NCBI RefSeq assembly: GCF_027580225.2
Contig: NC_073352.2
Span: 30,064,001 to 30,128,000 of the forward strand
DNA from: Misgurnus anguillicaudatus
Lineage: Eukaryota; Chordata; Actinopteri; Cypriniformes; Cobitidae
DNA length: 64,000 nucleotides
Direction of reading: 5' to 3'
The translations under genes and the position numbers were made by a program. Below, in pieces: positions 25,066 through 40,191 of the stretch (positions within the stretch are counted from its first letter, which is position 1; each line of letters starts with the position of its first letter). The notes below the pieces were generated by a model. It worked only from the letters and a program-made list of their open reading frames with translations, was not told the DNA's origin and searched no databases.

Positions 25066-25312
25066 CAGCTGGCATTTCAACGTTGATTAACCGTTGAATC
25101 AACGCCAAGGACAAGGTTGATTCAACGTAAACAAACAACAACATTATTTCAACCAAATTTCAACTTTGATTTTTAAGCATTTTATTAACCTTTTGCAACC
25201 ATTTAGCATTAACTGTTGTAATAACATTGTTTCAACGTTAAATAACAAGAACTGACATTATTTCAACCATATTTCAACATTGAAGGTCGGTCATATGCCT
25301 GCTGGGATGCGA
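25066..25312. repeat. 'ttcaacgttgatt' repeat element
   Basis: Ends 'cccagctggca' and 'tgcctgctggga' are imperfectly inverted, and the interior repeats 'atttcaac' and 'ttcaacgtt' units. It lies within about 300 bp of the cdhr2 polyA signal candidate (TTTATT on +, about 25182). Confidence 0.5.
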
Positions 25313-25629
25313 GGAATGGGATGCGAGGAAGGATTCAGTATCACTTATTGAACCCTCCAAAAGTTAATTCTTTTTTAAAAGTAGAAGTATTAGAGTTTTA
25401 AAGAAAAAGAAAAAAATAAATAAAGAAAAAACATTAGAGTTGTATTATAACTTTTCACAAAAGTTATAAATTTGATGTGCAAGATTGATACATGGCGTGG
25501 GGGCAATCCTAAAGATCGTCTTTAGACAACCATTCTTAAAAGCTTAGGCTGAGCACGAAAACTCTTTTCTTTTATGGCAGGGCTGGGTATTAAAAAGATA
25601 AAAGATAAGTGGCGGACAGGGTTTGGATG

Positions 25630-28600
25630 TTAGAGGTCAGTGGTGCTCATAGCGGGATTATCAAAAGCAAAATTGGGACTCTCGTTTTCTCTCTTTTTCT
25701 CACGCTGGGCCAACGCAGCACCCAGAGGCTCAATGTATGGTGAGGCAGATCTATCATCCTCCTCATCTTCTTCCTCAATCATCTATCAAACAAAAGAAAA
25801 CACAAAATAATAGCACAATATACACATTAACCTAGCTAATTGGTAACACACTTTACAATAAGGTTTTATTAGATAACATCAGCGTATGCATTAGCAAAAA
25901 CAGTCTAACGGTCAACGATACTTGTACAGCATTTCTTCATGTTTGTAAATTCAACGTTTACTAAAACATTTTTAAAATCAAACGTGAGTTAATTCACAAT
26001 GAACTAGCGTGAACAATTGTATAACTAACATTAATAAATGATGAAAAACTGTATTGCTCTTTGCTAGTTAATGTTAACTAATGCATTTATTAATGTTAAC
26101 AAATAAACATTTATTGTAAAGTGTTACCAATTTAACAAATTAAAGAATTGTTTGTATTACCAAATGTGATTTAATGTCTTGAATGATTGTTAATATGTCT
26201 AAAATACAGTGGGATCCAAATGAGACAACATTTAAATTTTATATTAAACCTGGCATTTTACAGAAAAGATTCGTATTTTGGATACACAGTGCCACGTTAC
26301 TATGATTTCATTCTATTACAGCAAACAATGTAGAACATTTTGGGAAAAAGTAAGCCATCAAGTGAATATGCGATTCATACACGTTTTTCAGTGATATCTG
26401 GTAATATAATATTTGTCTGTCGATGTGTTTCAGTAAAATATATATTAAATTAAAACACTGCAAAATTGAAGAATATTTGCAAGCGGTCTCACACTTTTGG
26501 AGCGCACTGTATTATTTACTTTATCTTATTCAAACAGTACATTTACCATCATTGGCATTGAATCATTCTCTGTCATGTTCATATCAATGTTGTAGTCCAG
26601 GGAATTAAGGCTAAAACAGAACAAACACAACATCAGAATCTCACAAAGCAGCTCTACTGTATAAAGACAAGCAGTGTGTTATAAAAAAAACAAATGTTAC
26701 CAGAGGACACATTTTCGACCGATGTGATTGCTTAAAACAGAATCAAAAGGACATGCTTTTCTTAGCATGCGGTATAGCTTGGTGTGATTCTGAGAAACAT
26801 GAGATCACCAATATCACGACACAACACAACATTTATCTAATGCTACTGCTAAAAATAAAACGCAAACGCTAACAAAAACACGGGGCATTTGTCATGGAGG
26901 ACCACAAAATTGTTTCTGACCTATTTAAAAAGAACTACCTGCCTGAATATAAATGCTGTTTCTGATCTAGAATTAAATATGCTATTTTGTACACACTGTC
27001 AGAGACAATTGTCCGTATCCATCACTGAAACGGTACCCTTTCAAAAAGTACACCTAAAGAGTGCACATGGGTACAAAAAGGATGTATACATATCTGTACC
27101 TAAATGGTACTAGAAGCTTTATAAAGGGTAGTGCCCCAGAGAAAGCTTGGGACCATTTCTGGACCATTTTTTCTGACAGTGCAGTGTATAACAGGTGTGC
27201 AGTGCATGTGAAATGTCTTAAAGGGGACATTTCACAAGACTTTAAGATGTCAAATAAATCTTTGGTTTCCCTAGAGTACGTATGTAAAGTTCTAGCTCAA
27301 AATATCACATAGATAATTTATTATAACATGTTAAAATGGCCACTTTGTAGGTGTGTCCTTTTAAATGCAAATGAGCGGATGAAATCTGGTTCAAGTGTCT
27401 GGTTGCTGAAACCTCGCCTGACTAGCTCGACAGTCGTGACAGCAGTGGGAGTTCACCCGTCACTCAAGTGGCCACGCCCTTAATTATGCAGAACTTTAAG
27501 GATGAACGGATGAGTTACAAAAAAATTCACCCTCCTCACAATTGTCATAAAGGGCAAAATTAGCTATGTAGACCAAAAACACTTTGTACCAGGTTGTCAT
27601 CATGTTATTTTCTGCTGTAAAGTTGGGCATTTTATGGAGGTCTATGGAAATGTACTCTCTTTAGGAGTGGCCCGTTGATGAATTGCAGTTTAAGAGCCCG
27701 TGCCAATCGGGTGTGCCTCATTAGTCTTGAAAAGTGAAGCTTTGATCGCCCCCTGGTGGCTGGCTGCAGTATAAGTCATAAACCCCGCCCTCTCCTTTCA
27801 AACAAATGGGACTCTGCTCTAAATAAAAAATATTTACACTTCCAATAAAAGTTTCTGAAAGATGCTGATATGTTCAATTGTTCTTTTTTGTGATTTATTT
27901 TAGCTAATAATTTGATGCTAAGAAACGGGGCGTATCGTTATGATTGCCATGGTTGAATTGGGCGCGAGAGCGTTTGGGCAGAAGTTTGATACCGCGGCTC
28001 CGCCTCTGGCTCCGCGGACGATTCCTTCTGCGCATGCCTTGGCTCCAAACTGACGTTTTCACGTAACATGGCTGCGAACATGGTCGGACATTTTTGGCTT
28101 AAATTCATTACAATGGAGGGAGGCGACGTCGCGACGTCCATCTTTTTTTTAACAGTCCAATACCTCCCCTTCCCCTACATTTTTGCCCTAAACCTTGCTT
28201 TTGCGCATGCACGTGTAGGGGTAGGGCACCCCATTTTCCCCTTAGAATCAACCCTCAAAAGTAGTCAGGAACGATGTAGGCTTAAAACGAAATTACCCAC
28301 GATATCTTGCCCGCCCAGCGAGACCGGTAGACTCATTGACGCTGCGCGTGACGTAGGTGAGCACGTTTGCTACGCTACTTTCTATATAGTGGTGTCTTAT
28401 TTATAGGGAAAGATTTTAGCCCCCACTTCCCTCGTTGAGGGGACTTTACTGTCGAGGGCACTCAAAACCAAGTGGAAGTTTTAAGGGGGTAGAAATGGGA
28501 CGTGCCCTTAGTCACTTCCGTGTTGGCTTCATCAGAGAAGATCGAAAGGTTGCCCCTTGAATTACACGCAATCACACACTGGCCGAGAATTATAAAGACC

Positions 28601-31600
28601 TGTTGTGTAATAAATAAGGCTGTCAATTTAAGACGCTGAAGTATAATTACATAAAAAATATTAAACAAATACTCATAAGTTAAGATCGAATTTTTCTTTT
28701 ACTGGAGCCATCCAAGCTTGAATTATTGACAGCCCTAACAATCATCAAATAAAATAATATTAAAACTGCACGATATTGGAGGGGGAAATAGATTTGCTAT
28801 AATGTGATAATCCTTTAAGTATGCATAATTAAATATTTAAAACTGAAAATCCTTTCCAAGAAAAGAATGCATAACGCTGTCTCTCGCCAGTCTCTCTGCT
28901 ATCTGCATCGATTTAAAACTTTAACTATACATAACTTAACTAACCACTAACTTTTTAACTAAAGTGTTAAAATCATTAGGTAAATTGCAAACCAGCTGCG
29001 ATCATTTTGATGTATTATGACAGATAATTTGGGCAGTATTTGTTGGCGTTATTGTCATAATTTAGCAGTGTAAACGTTTTGTGGAAATTGTTTTGTCTTC
29101 GTCTAGTTCATACAAATTTCTTTTTTTACACGCTTAAAGCTTTTGGTTGTGATAACACTGACATGTAGTCTACAGCATAATGCTGTAATGTCACTATACC
29201 TCTCTTTATCTATACTGGATCCGTCCTCATCAAAGCCAAGGTCTGCGACTGTGTTAAAATTCATATTCAGCACTGGGTTTGCTCTGTGGGATACATAACA
29301 AACAATAGGGCACATAAGCCAGAATTCTTGTTGAATTAAATTTTGTGGCTGGTTGTTAACCCATAACTCTCACCCATCGCTGGTGTATTTGTTGGTTCCA
29401 GGCACCACAGGTCCGGACTTCTGATTCTCTATCACCACTGTTGCTGCTGAGTTCATTGCTTTGGAAGCTTTGAGTTTCCTCTTGTAGCTTAAGGATTAAA
29501 GTAACCAGCAATGTAAGGATAAGAGATTAACTTAAATCCAACACCACAGCAAAAAGGATAGAGTAATGTGCACGCATTTGAGTGTGTGTGTGTGTGTGTG
29601 TGGATGCACATCAAGAAGAGCTGTTTTAAATCTGATAAATCTGGTTAGTGGATTTGCAAACCAGACAGTTGGTACCATGCATGATGTTTAGAGAAGGTTA
29701 AACAGTAAGTACTCTGTATAAAGTATACACTTTTCCTATATCATTTAAAAAAACTGATATACCCATGACTCAACCAAAGCACAACTGTTTACCCTCAGAG
29801 ACCAAATGTAAGTAAAACGGCTTTGGTCAATTCATAAAAAGTAATTCACCAAGTGGGCTTCAAGAATGAAATTCTCAAGCCCTATTCAGGCACTAATTGT
29901 TTCTCATGAGGACGTCAGAAAAAATATACTTGCATGCTTCCTCCGCAATAAAACTCATGCATTTGATTGAAGATAAATTTGCGCTGGATGTGTGACTTGA
30001 CAATTCGAAACACCTGGAAATGCGTTGAAATCCTGGAAATGACCATTCACATGACCCGGATAATTGTAATGAATATTTTGAAATTGTATTTAGCACTTAG
30101 ACATTTTAAACGTTTTCGTGATTTCGCTGTAGTGGAGCGATGATGAAATTTTGTTCCCATACTTCTAATGATTTTAGTTATGAAGGTAGTGCTGGGTGAT
30201 AATTCGATAACGATAATTTTACCAATATAAAATTTTCCTGATAAAACGAAAAACGACAGTTTGATAAGTGATCGTTAATGTTTACGCACTTTGTGTAATG
30301 TTGCGCAAGCACTTCTGGATGCAGCATGCGCTCTTACAATCACACAGTGGCTGTGTCTCAATTCCATGAACGCAAAGAACGGACTTGCGTTCACGTGGAG
30401 ATTGGTCTTGCCAGACGACCCCGGAAGAACGAACTCCGAAGGTTGCGAGAACACAGAACGCACTTGTGAGAATTGAAATGTGTGCGATCTTCCTGTTTGT
30501 CACCTGACCTCCGCCATTGTTTTGCCGCAATGACTTCTGGGGCGTAACGCGATTTCAACGCGCAATGCCCTGTCCCAAATGGCACACTTCATGTGGACTT
30601 TCGGTCTCGTGGCCTTAAATTGCGCATGCTCGCATATCTCTACGAGTCCGTAGGGGGTCCCATCTGTCATTTTTACGCTTTGAAGTGTGCTCATTAGCGC
30701 CTCCTTTGCCCCCTTGATGCGGTCTTCAGTGAAGCCTGCACTGCGCACTTTACCAACCCAGAAGTCCTTGCGAAAGAGCAATCAGACGACGGAAGGGAGG
30801 AGTTCACACTGACGGGCAACTTTTCTACCTATTTCCGGTGTGACGCTCGAGTCTGTCCCAAAATAAAGTCTGCACTACATGATGTCATCCAAGTGTGGAC
30901 TCTGAGGAGGACCACAAGTTCGGAGTGTGCCCTTTGGGACAGGGCCCAAGTCTGCACTCGATGCATCATCGATATCAAGAACACATCCGGGTATTTTCAT
31001 GCGTCCTCTGTACTTGCGTTCTTGAGAATTGTAATTGAACTTCGACGGTTAATAATGATGTAGAGTGAGAACACGAGGATGCAAGATCGCTGAAGAACGC
31101 ATATTGAGAAACTGTGTCTGTTAGTCTGTTAGACTTGAAGTAGTGGAAGATGAGGCAAGTTATTCATTTATTAGTATAGCCCAATTTGACTTGGTAGTAA
31201 TTTTTTGCTTAATATTTGTGTCTCCATGTTTTAACTTCCTCTAGCATAGTTTAAAAATATATACGGTGCTAACAGGACCTGAGTGAGTTGGAGTAGATTG
31301 CAAATATAATCACCTTATTTGCTGCCGAAGTTTAGTCAGTCTGTGTAGATTGAGCGCACACACTTATCTCGTATATTTTCTCATTCGATGTTACGCGCCC
31401 GGCTTTTGCAAGTTTCATAAACGTGACCATTTAGGTCTTAAGAGAAAGTAAACAGCTAAAAGAGAAAACGCATTTGTAACAGTATATTAGATCTGGACTT
31501 TGGTCTTAAAGGGGAAGTTATCTAATTTTGCTCCTGTCTGTCACTCGTGTTAATCAAACAGCATTGAGAGAAAATCTCTCACTGCTCTTTACTAAATCAC

Positions 31601-34600
31601 GAATAAAATTTGTACATTGAATTGTACACGAGTTTGATTCGAGTTGCTTGTTCAGGGTTCAGATTCATACTGTTTTAGAGCTATGACTGTACTGAATAAT
31701 GTGGCGGTGTCCCGGACAGGGATTAGACTAGTCCTAGACTAAAACATTTTTAAGAGCTGTCCAAACCGAAAACAACTTGAGCTGACGTATCTTAAAATAC
31801 ATCAGTGCCCTTTGTTTTGCCTCAAAATGCACACAGGTAATGTTTTTAGTAGGGCATGTTTGTTAAAACTAGTTATATTTCCTAATTAACTAAGGCCTAG
31901 TCCTGGATTAAGCTAATCCCTGTCCAGGAAACCACCCCATTATGAACTACACATTTCTGTAACACAAAGGTGGCAAGGTTTACAAAAAGTTTTTTTTGTA
32001 AAAGGCATTTGTTCACATTAGTAAATGCATTATGAACAAAAAATTAACAATATATTCTATAATAAGCATTTAATTCTTGTTTATGTCATTACAGTAATGT
32101 TTAAAATGCATGCAAAGAAAGATGCTTAACTTTTTTTTAGAATAAACGTGAAGCTTGTGACTGTACAGTGATTTTCAGGGGTCTAAAACGAAGTGCAAAA
32201 TGACTTTGCATTGATCCTCTCTTATAAACTAAGAGATCTGGATTCAGATGGCAATTCATTTACCACACAACCTTAGTGTTTGTCAAATACCATTCGCCCG
32301 GGGGGTTTTACGCGGGTGGTCGGAGAAAAACACGAACATTCTGGATTCGGATGGCAATAAAATCCCCTGTAAATGATGAAAATACCTTACGTCCCCACGA
32401 GAAACAATTACTGTCTGAAATAGGGCTTTAAACCTTACCGATGTAAGCAATGTCAGAAATTGCAATTAAAGTTAAAAAAAAAATGAAAGTGAGTTTTGCA
32501 ATATAAAGTAAGTAGTACAATAAAAAGTAGAAATATTATAAAACAATTTACAACATAAGAGAACCTGTATTTAATAATTTCATTTTTTAAAATTAAGTTT
32601 ACATTTTTATTATTTGCATATTAATGCTTTTTTGTTTGATGCCTAATTTTATTTGTCCTAAAATTTTTGAATTTATACTATTTGGAGGACCCCCAGTAAT
32701 ACCACCATGGACCCCCTGTTGAAAACACATGATAAAATGTTACCGATCAGTGAAAAATTTACAAGCATTTTTCTTCTTAACTCTTCATGTAAAACACTAG
32801 TAAAACATTCCTCAAATTGAGCCACCAACATTCCAATATTAAAACTAACACAATGATGTCCTCTCAGTTTGACAGAAAAAAGACTAGATTGTATATATTA
32901 TAAATAATATTAAATACATTATAGTAATTATTTATGGTTGGTTGGTAAATTTGCTCTATTGGCAAATGAAGCAAAAATTTCATTGTAGTCCTTCTATATA
33001 AGCTACCAACATCACCATGAAATAAAACTAGATGCCCAACAAAATGCAAATGTTTAACTATTATGAGTTTAAAAAGTAAGTGAAGAAATCTTACTTTCTT
33101 CTGATGCACACTAGAGAGGTGGTTGTCACGATCGCAATGATCCCCAGAGCTGCCACCACTCCAATCATGATGAAGACTTCAGTCTTCATCTTTGTCCCAC
33201 CATCAGTGGTTGTTGACTGTTGTGGAAACCAAAATGTGACTCGTAAAACACAAAGAAATGAATGTGTTGAACCCAATAAATACAAAGATTATCATACCCA
33301 ATTTTTGGAAATGAATAATTAAGTGTTTTGAGAAGGTAAAGCAACTCTAAGTAAAAAACGTACGATGCCGGTGAATCCTAACTGAACCAAAACGATTCCA
33401 TACTCCATATAAACCTCCTCTGAATTCAAAATTCGGTTCACATCAGCGTAGTCAAGAGCTGAACCGTTGGGGAACACAAAATACGCCTCCAGAACAGTCA
33501 CGTCTTCACCAGCACTGCCAATGATATAACATCATTAAAGAGTTTAAAACAAAAGAGACACAACCATCTTTTAAAGTTGGGAAGAACCCCCCCCCCCCCC
33601 AAAAAAAGAAAAAAACGGTAACATCAGTCATGTTTAAAATGTCTTTGTTGAACCTTTAAAGATTTCTAGCTTGTAAAAAGATGTATTTATGTTATGTTAA
33701 AGTCTCATATAGGTTCAATGTTATATTTTAACTGAATGTTTTTTACATTATGAGTTTATGTAGAAAACTATAAATGTGACTTTAGCTGGGATTTTACAGA
33801 CTGTATGGGAAATTAAAGTTTAGTATGATGAGATGGATGTGAGAATACAAGATGAAACTATGATATACACGCCACCTACTGGATCATACAACTTATAACA
33901 TTGGATTATCATATTATGATATTTAGCTGTTTTTCAACATTAAAAATTAGGGCATTTCTCTCACGCTCAAATACGTGTCCTAAATTTTACCAGTGGTCTT
34001 CAACATGGTGTCAGGCTGCCCGCACAAAGTCTGTGAGTATCCCGCCAAAGCACATTCTACTAGTCTACATTTTTATATTTATTATTTATAATATTATTTT
34101 TTATATTAGGTTGGCTTCTTTTATGTATGTTAACATTCAAAACAATGGTGAAACAAATTAACAAGTAAAACCAACAAGTAAAATAAAAAAAGTTTTAAAG
34201 TAGCCCTTATCCATTGTGGTAGCCCTTGCTCATAAAAAGGAGACCTCTGATGTATACAGTAATACAGTAGGCTATATTTTTAATGATCCTTACCGTTGAG
34301 TTTTTTCCTCCAGTATCACATTAAAGATGTGAACTGATGCTTTTGTAGCAGATGTCAGAATCCTGTAATAGACATGTCACATTTATCTTAGATTGAAAGC
34401 ATGGTGTTTTGGATTTCAAAGTAGTATGAGAAAATATCAGTGTGTACTACTGTGTCTTCAGACAAAGCAGCCGTGTGTGTTTAAAAAACAACTATAAACG
34501 TCTTACTCTCTGATACGTGGCAAATTCTCATTCACTACAGACACGGGTGACTTAAATCTGAGACTCACTTTGTAGGATGAGTCAACAGTGAGAAGCTGTA

Positions 34601-37600
34601 AAACAATTGAATAACAACATGCATGTAAACAAATACAGTAAATCAATGAAGAAATGGTGAAGTGTGGACCCTTAGATGCGATATTGAGGTCTTACCTCAA
34701 GCACAGAAGTGGAACAGAGAAGATCAGGGTTACAGGCCTCAACTTTCACAATGAACTTGCCTTTCTGAGCAGTGTTCATCTTTTTCAGTGAGCTGGACAT
34801 TTTCAAAAACACATGTTTGAATCACATCACTCACATTTGTTGATTTTTGAATGATAATTTACAAACGTCCTGGAGTAGCTTGCCCATGAATGCAACTAAC
34901 TAGGAGCGCTGTGGTGTAATATTACTAAACCTATTTCATATTTGGATATCTATACACCATTATGCTCCAAACATGAACAAAATTCTCATTTTTAAGATAT
35001 AAGCATTCGAAATTGACAGTCTATCATTTTAGCCAATACGGATGAATGATTTTTCTGACATCATTCTACATTTCAGCTTCCTATCAGATTCCTGGCTGTG
35101 AGGTAAACTAAACATAATTGACTACTTTAAAAATGTCTCACCCTTCTTCAGTGGGTCTTTAAGTGATCATATTTTTTTGAGAAGGCTGCAATTTTCAGTA
35201 AACACTGGCATGCATCTGTGTATTTACATTTCCGATGTGCATGTATGATCCTTTGTGATGCAACTTGATGCAGTGACATGGTTGTAGGCAGTAACCTGTT
35301 GCCTCAAACAGTTGCATTTCTCTTTATACTTTTAAATTTTATTTTCAAACTTAATTTTTTTTTTAAACAGGCCTAATCTGTTTTTGTGTGGAACATATTG
35401 TGTTATCTTACCGTATATCTGCGGAGAACTTTCCTTCAGCATCTTGTTGAGCTTCAGTGTCAGTGTAGAAAATCAAATCTTGAGGGACATTCCCTTCACT
35501 ACTGATAAATGTAACATTAACAACAGTAAACTCTGTTTTTTTGTTCTCCCCTGTGTCTCTGTCTTCGGCCTTAAAAAGAAGCGAACAATGAGTCTCTATG
35601 AAATATTTTATTTATTGACTTAAAGACTTGCAATGCACAGTCAAAATATTTTATGTTACGATGCAAAGTCTTATCAATTAAATTGACTTTACAAATGTCA
35701 CTAAGTTAGCTGTTATACTCACATAAACTTTGGCGACAGCTGAGCCTTTATCAACTCTTTCAAGTAATACAACTAGACAAAGAAAATAATCGTAAAGATT
35801 TTTGTAGTGGTTTAAGTGTAAAAATTATTTTGTCTGTATAAAAACTTTTGTAAAATGTCATAGCAAATACTTTTTTTAAGGATATAACATTTTTAGGATT
35901 TAACACCAAAATATCTCACAAAATTACCATAGAAATCCTGCACTGTAAAGAACTCTGGGGCATTGTCATTGATATCCTCAATAGTAATAGTCACAATCCC
36001 TGCAAAAAAGTAAAACATACTTAAATACACTTTTATAAACGGTAAAATGTTTGTGATTCTCTTCTGAGTGCTTGACACTAGCTGCATTTCCATTTTGCAC
36101 AAAACTTTAGCATTATTTTAAATTCTAAATGTCGACCAAAAATCTATTGAGAAATGACGCCTTTCCATTAATCGGTGTTATGTGACTAAAACGTAATTCA
36201 AAGCTTATATTAAATGATACACGCATGTGTGCATATTTATATATACATAATTATTATAGAGGGTATGCAAATGATGTCACCGTCGGCAAGAGGGACTGCG
36301 GTTACGCCCACTGAGTGGCAAAAGACAGAGCGGCAGCATTTGAGTACAGCATGACTGCGATAGACTGTACTAACAGATTAACAAAATTCGGAGCTATCGT
36401 TTTACAGACTGCCAAAAAACACCGAAAGGAGAAGTAAAAAGATTGTTCATGCCAACGTCCACAGACCACAGGTGAGTTACTAGGGTCACTATCAAGCAGA
36501 GGTTTTATTTGTTCCTTAAAAGTATTTTTCAAGTATTTGTATTTTATCCATGTTTTTCTTTGGAAAACATACATTTCAAAGCATATTATCATAATTTTTA
36601 CTCTATAATATGCAATATTATGCTTTTTCCCAATACAAACATCCTAATAAAGCACAGATGCTTGGAAAATGTATCTAATGTAACTAAGTATTCTCCACCT
36701 CTGCTATCAAGTCCAACTAAATTTAATTTAAGCTGAAAATAGTCAGTTTTACTGGCATAACTTTTATTCTGCTATAGATTAATTGCGATTAATCGTTATG
36801 CATCCCTAATCCCAATTGAAGGCTGTGACCTTCGAAGGTGAACGTGATTTCACCAAGTAGGATGTGATCCTGGATCAACACCATTGTTGGTCCTGGATCA
36901 ACGTTTTCATTAACCAATCAGATTGCAGGATTAGGATTAGTGTGTATGTTAGATTTAGGTTTAGGATTGGGTTAGGGGCTTTTAAGAAATACTCCTCAAA
37001 CTATTATCTCACACTAATTTGGGGGTTTAAATATGGTTAGGGATTGAGTTAAGGGTAGGTTGGGGTATCTTTGATTAAAACGTTGGACCGTCTTTCGAAG
37101 GACGCATCTTTAAAAGCGAGTACTCGTTCTTTGGAGGTCGCAGGCTCTGAAGTCTGTGAAAAGAACTGACATGAGGTGGTCTTGCCTTCAGAGGACCCAT
37201 AAGTTGCGTCACCTGCTATACGCACCCCCCGCGCCTGTCAGCATGACACAGTGGATACGTTTATTAGAATAAATATGGTACCAAAAAAAGGTACATTTAT
37301 TTATCAAAAAATAACACGTTGATGTAGATTAAACTATTCAACAGTATATCAAATTAATCAACCTTAAAAATATATGGAACATACACAGAATAATATTAAT
37401 ACAAAACATAACTCATAATACTACTACATAATAATTTTTCTGCTAAATACACACTTTTATTCATTGAAATTTTTATTTTAAAATATCTAGCCATTACAGG
37501 CGCGCAATGAATCTCGGGATAGCCTCGGCTGTGAAGAATACAATTCGTTCAGCGAAATAAGGATGCATTTTGAGGCTTCATATTAAGCAGCCTTTGAATT

Positions 37601-40120
37601 GAGATGACCTTATAAGCCTTCAGTCGCGCTGCTGTGATGCATGCAATTGGTCTTAGAATACATGCTTCGAAGGTCGCTGCCTTCAAATTGGACATAGCTT
37701 TTATGTCTCATAGTTAACTAAATTAATGTCTTGCAATAAGTAATTTCAAAAACCATGGCAACAGGTATGGCACTGCGCAGATCGACATGCGCATGACATC
37801 AAAGAGAAGTTGAGTCTTAAATCGCTCTTTCTGTATTTTAATGTCATTCGCTTGACAGTTCTTGTGACGCAACATAAAGTCAACCACACCTTTCCACAGT
37901 TTCTATTGGGCACATTTTTATTCGCTATTTGAAGGTCAATAAATACGCAGTTAGTATTCTGTACACAAAGGCTTTGGTTTTTTATGGGATGATTAATACA
38001 TTTCAAAGTTAATTTTAATACATATCTCACTGTAATACGAATAATAGCAATGGCTGCTATGAAAATGATAAAATTTTATTAGCAGAAACAATAGGACTTA
38101 CCTTCAGTGCTGTCTGGCCCTTTTTCAGTTTTAATATCTACAACCTTGGCTGTCAAGAACGCCTGATCACATTTCTCATAGTCAATCGCTGATGGGGAAG
38201 CATAATTAACTACCACATCTCCATTAGTCTCAACTTTGAACCATTCATCTGGACACGACTTTCTGATGCCACCGCATTGACATTCAGCTGAAACAAGTGC
38301 ATATTCAAGAAAGTGCTTGGTGTCCACATCTGTGCCTACAATTGCGCCCAAAGGTGCTGACACGGTTGTGTTCTCTTTAACGCACAGCATCAGATCAGCT
38401 GGAAACTCAGGCGGCGTGTCGTTCACATCCTCCACCACCACGTGTACTGTGGTCACAGCTTTATTTTGACCCAAGTCTGACGCCTCAATAGTAAGATTGT
38501 AGGTCTTGAATTCACCTTCATAGTTCAGCATAAATGCAGGATCCACTTTTATATTGCCCAGGTAACCTTCATCGGAGGGCTCAGAAATTATAATGAAACT
38601 TTTGAACGTATTTTCAATGCTGAAGGTGATGCGGTTATATATATCTGTTTGGTCAGCATCGCGAGCCAAGACCGAGCCAACTAATATACCTAAAGAGAGG
38701 ACAACAGATCAGCGCAAGTTTCGGTAAATATTTTATACAGTATAGAGGCACTCTTGAAATGCTTTTAATTGTGATAAAATTCTCTTTAACCCAAAGATTA
38801 AAACTCTGTCATGTATACACCTTAAAAAAGTAAAGGGATAGTTTACCCAAAAATTTAAATTATGATGACAGAATCACCCTTAAGTTGTTAGAGACATGTA
38901 TACATCTCTTTGTTCTGCTAAACACAAAGGAATATATCAAGCCGTTTGTAACCAAACTGTTTCTGAGCACAAATGGACTTTTTGAGTATTTGTTTTTCCT
39001 ACTAGTTAAGTCAATGGTGCTCCTGTTTTTGCTTGATTACAAATATCTTCCTTTTTGTTCAGCAGAGCAAAATATATAAAAACTTGAGGGTGAGTAAATG
39101 ATGACAGGATTTTCATTTTTCGGTGAACTAGCCCTTTAAAATGACTTGGGTTTCTTATTTAAAAACACAGCTGTAAAAATATTTCATTCAGTTCAGGAAA
39201 ATACAACATGCTACTTGCCTCCTTCATTTTCTTTTACATGAAAGGTGTAATCATCATTCAGATATTTTGGAGAATTGTCATTGACATCCTAAATAAAATA
39301 GAAATATAACAAATGAGCATATATATGTATAAATGTATGTTTACATGTGTGTGGGCCATTATGTCAATAAATAATAGATAAATTAATGTAAAAACACTCA
39401 AGCACCAATTTTAAAAATGAGGACTTTTTGAGAACTTGAGTGAAGTTTGTATAACTATGCTTGCAGGTAAATTTCATTTCAATTATTAAAATTAGTTATA
39501 TTTTTAAGTATTTTAACAAATTTGGTACTGATTGTCTTGGATCACAAGATGTAACATGCCATAACAATACAATGTTTTCTGTAAAAAGTGTCTTAAATAT
39601 CTGAGAATTATGATTTCCTGTTGCTGAATTAGTCTGTGCAAACTCTGTTACCAAGGCAGAGTAACAGTGTTAACAGTCATGTAACATAACTAGCAGTCAT
39701 ACACAATTTCTCTCCCTCTCCTTATCACACACACACATAAATGACTGTCAACACTGTTACTCTAGCTTGGTAACAAGAGTTGACAGTAACAGAATTGACA
39801 CTGACTAATTTAGAAAACCGGAAATCAAGATTTTCAGCTTTTTACAGACAATGTTTTATTGATATGGCCTGTAATATCTTGTGATCAATGACATCGAGTA
39901 CCAAAATATTTTTAAAAATTTGGTACTGATAATCTTGGATCACAAGATTTTACAGGCCATAACAATATAATATTTTCTGTAAAAAGTGTCTTGTGTATAG
40001 CTGAAAATTATGATTTCCTGTTGCTGAATTAGTCTCTGTCAACTCTGTTCCACCAAGGTAGAGTAACAGTGTTGACAGTCATGTAACATAACTGACACAC
40101 CGTCGGTCTCCCTCTCTTTA

Positions 40121-40191
<71 letters not shown>

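Larger units (their letters stand above)
22154..25180. other. gprin1 3' flank and gprin1-cdhr2 interval, repeats
   Basis: Convergent intergenic region between gprin1 (+) and cdhr2 (-). Mostly the nested palindromes at 22400-24170 and a small inverted element at about 24345-24510. The AATAAA at 22648-22653 lies inside a repeat, so the gprin1 polyA site is uncertain. Confidence 0.5.

Noticed and set aside
30275..30781. Overlapping minus ORFs of 62-93 aa
   Set aside because: They fall in a composite repeat with inverted ends; the frames show no domain.
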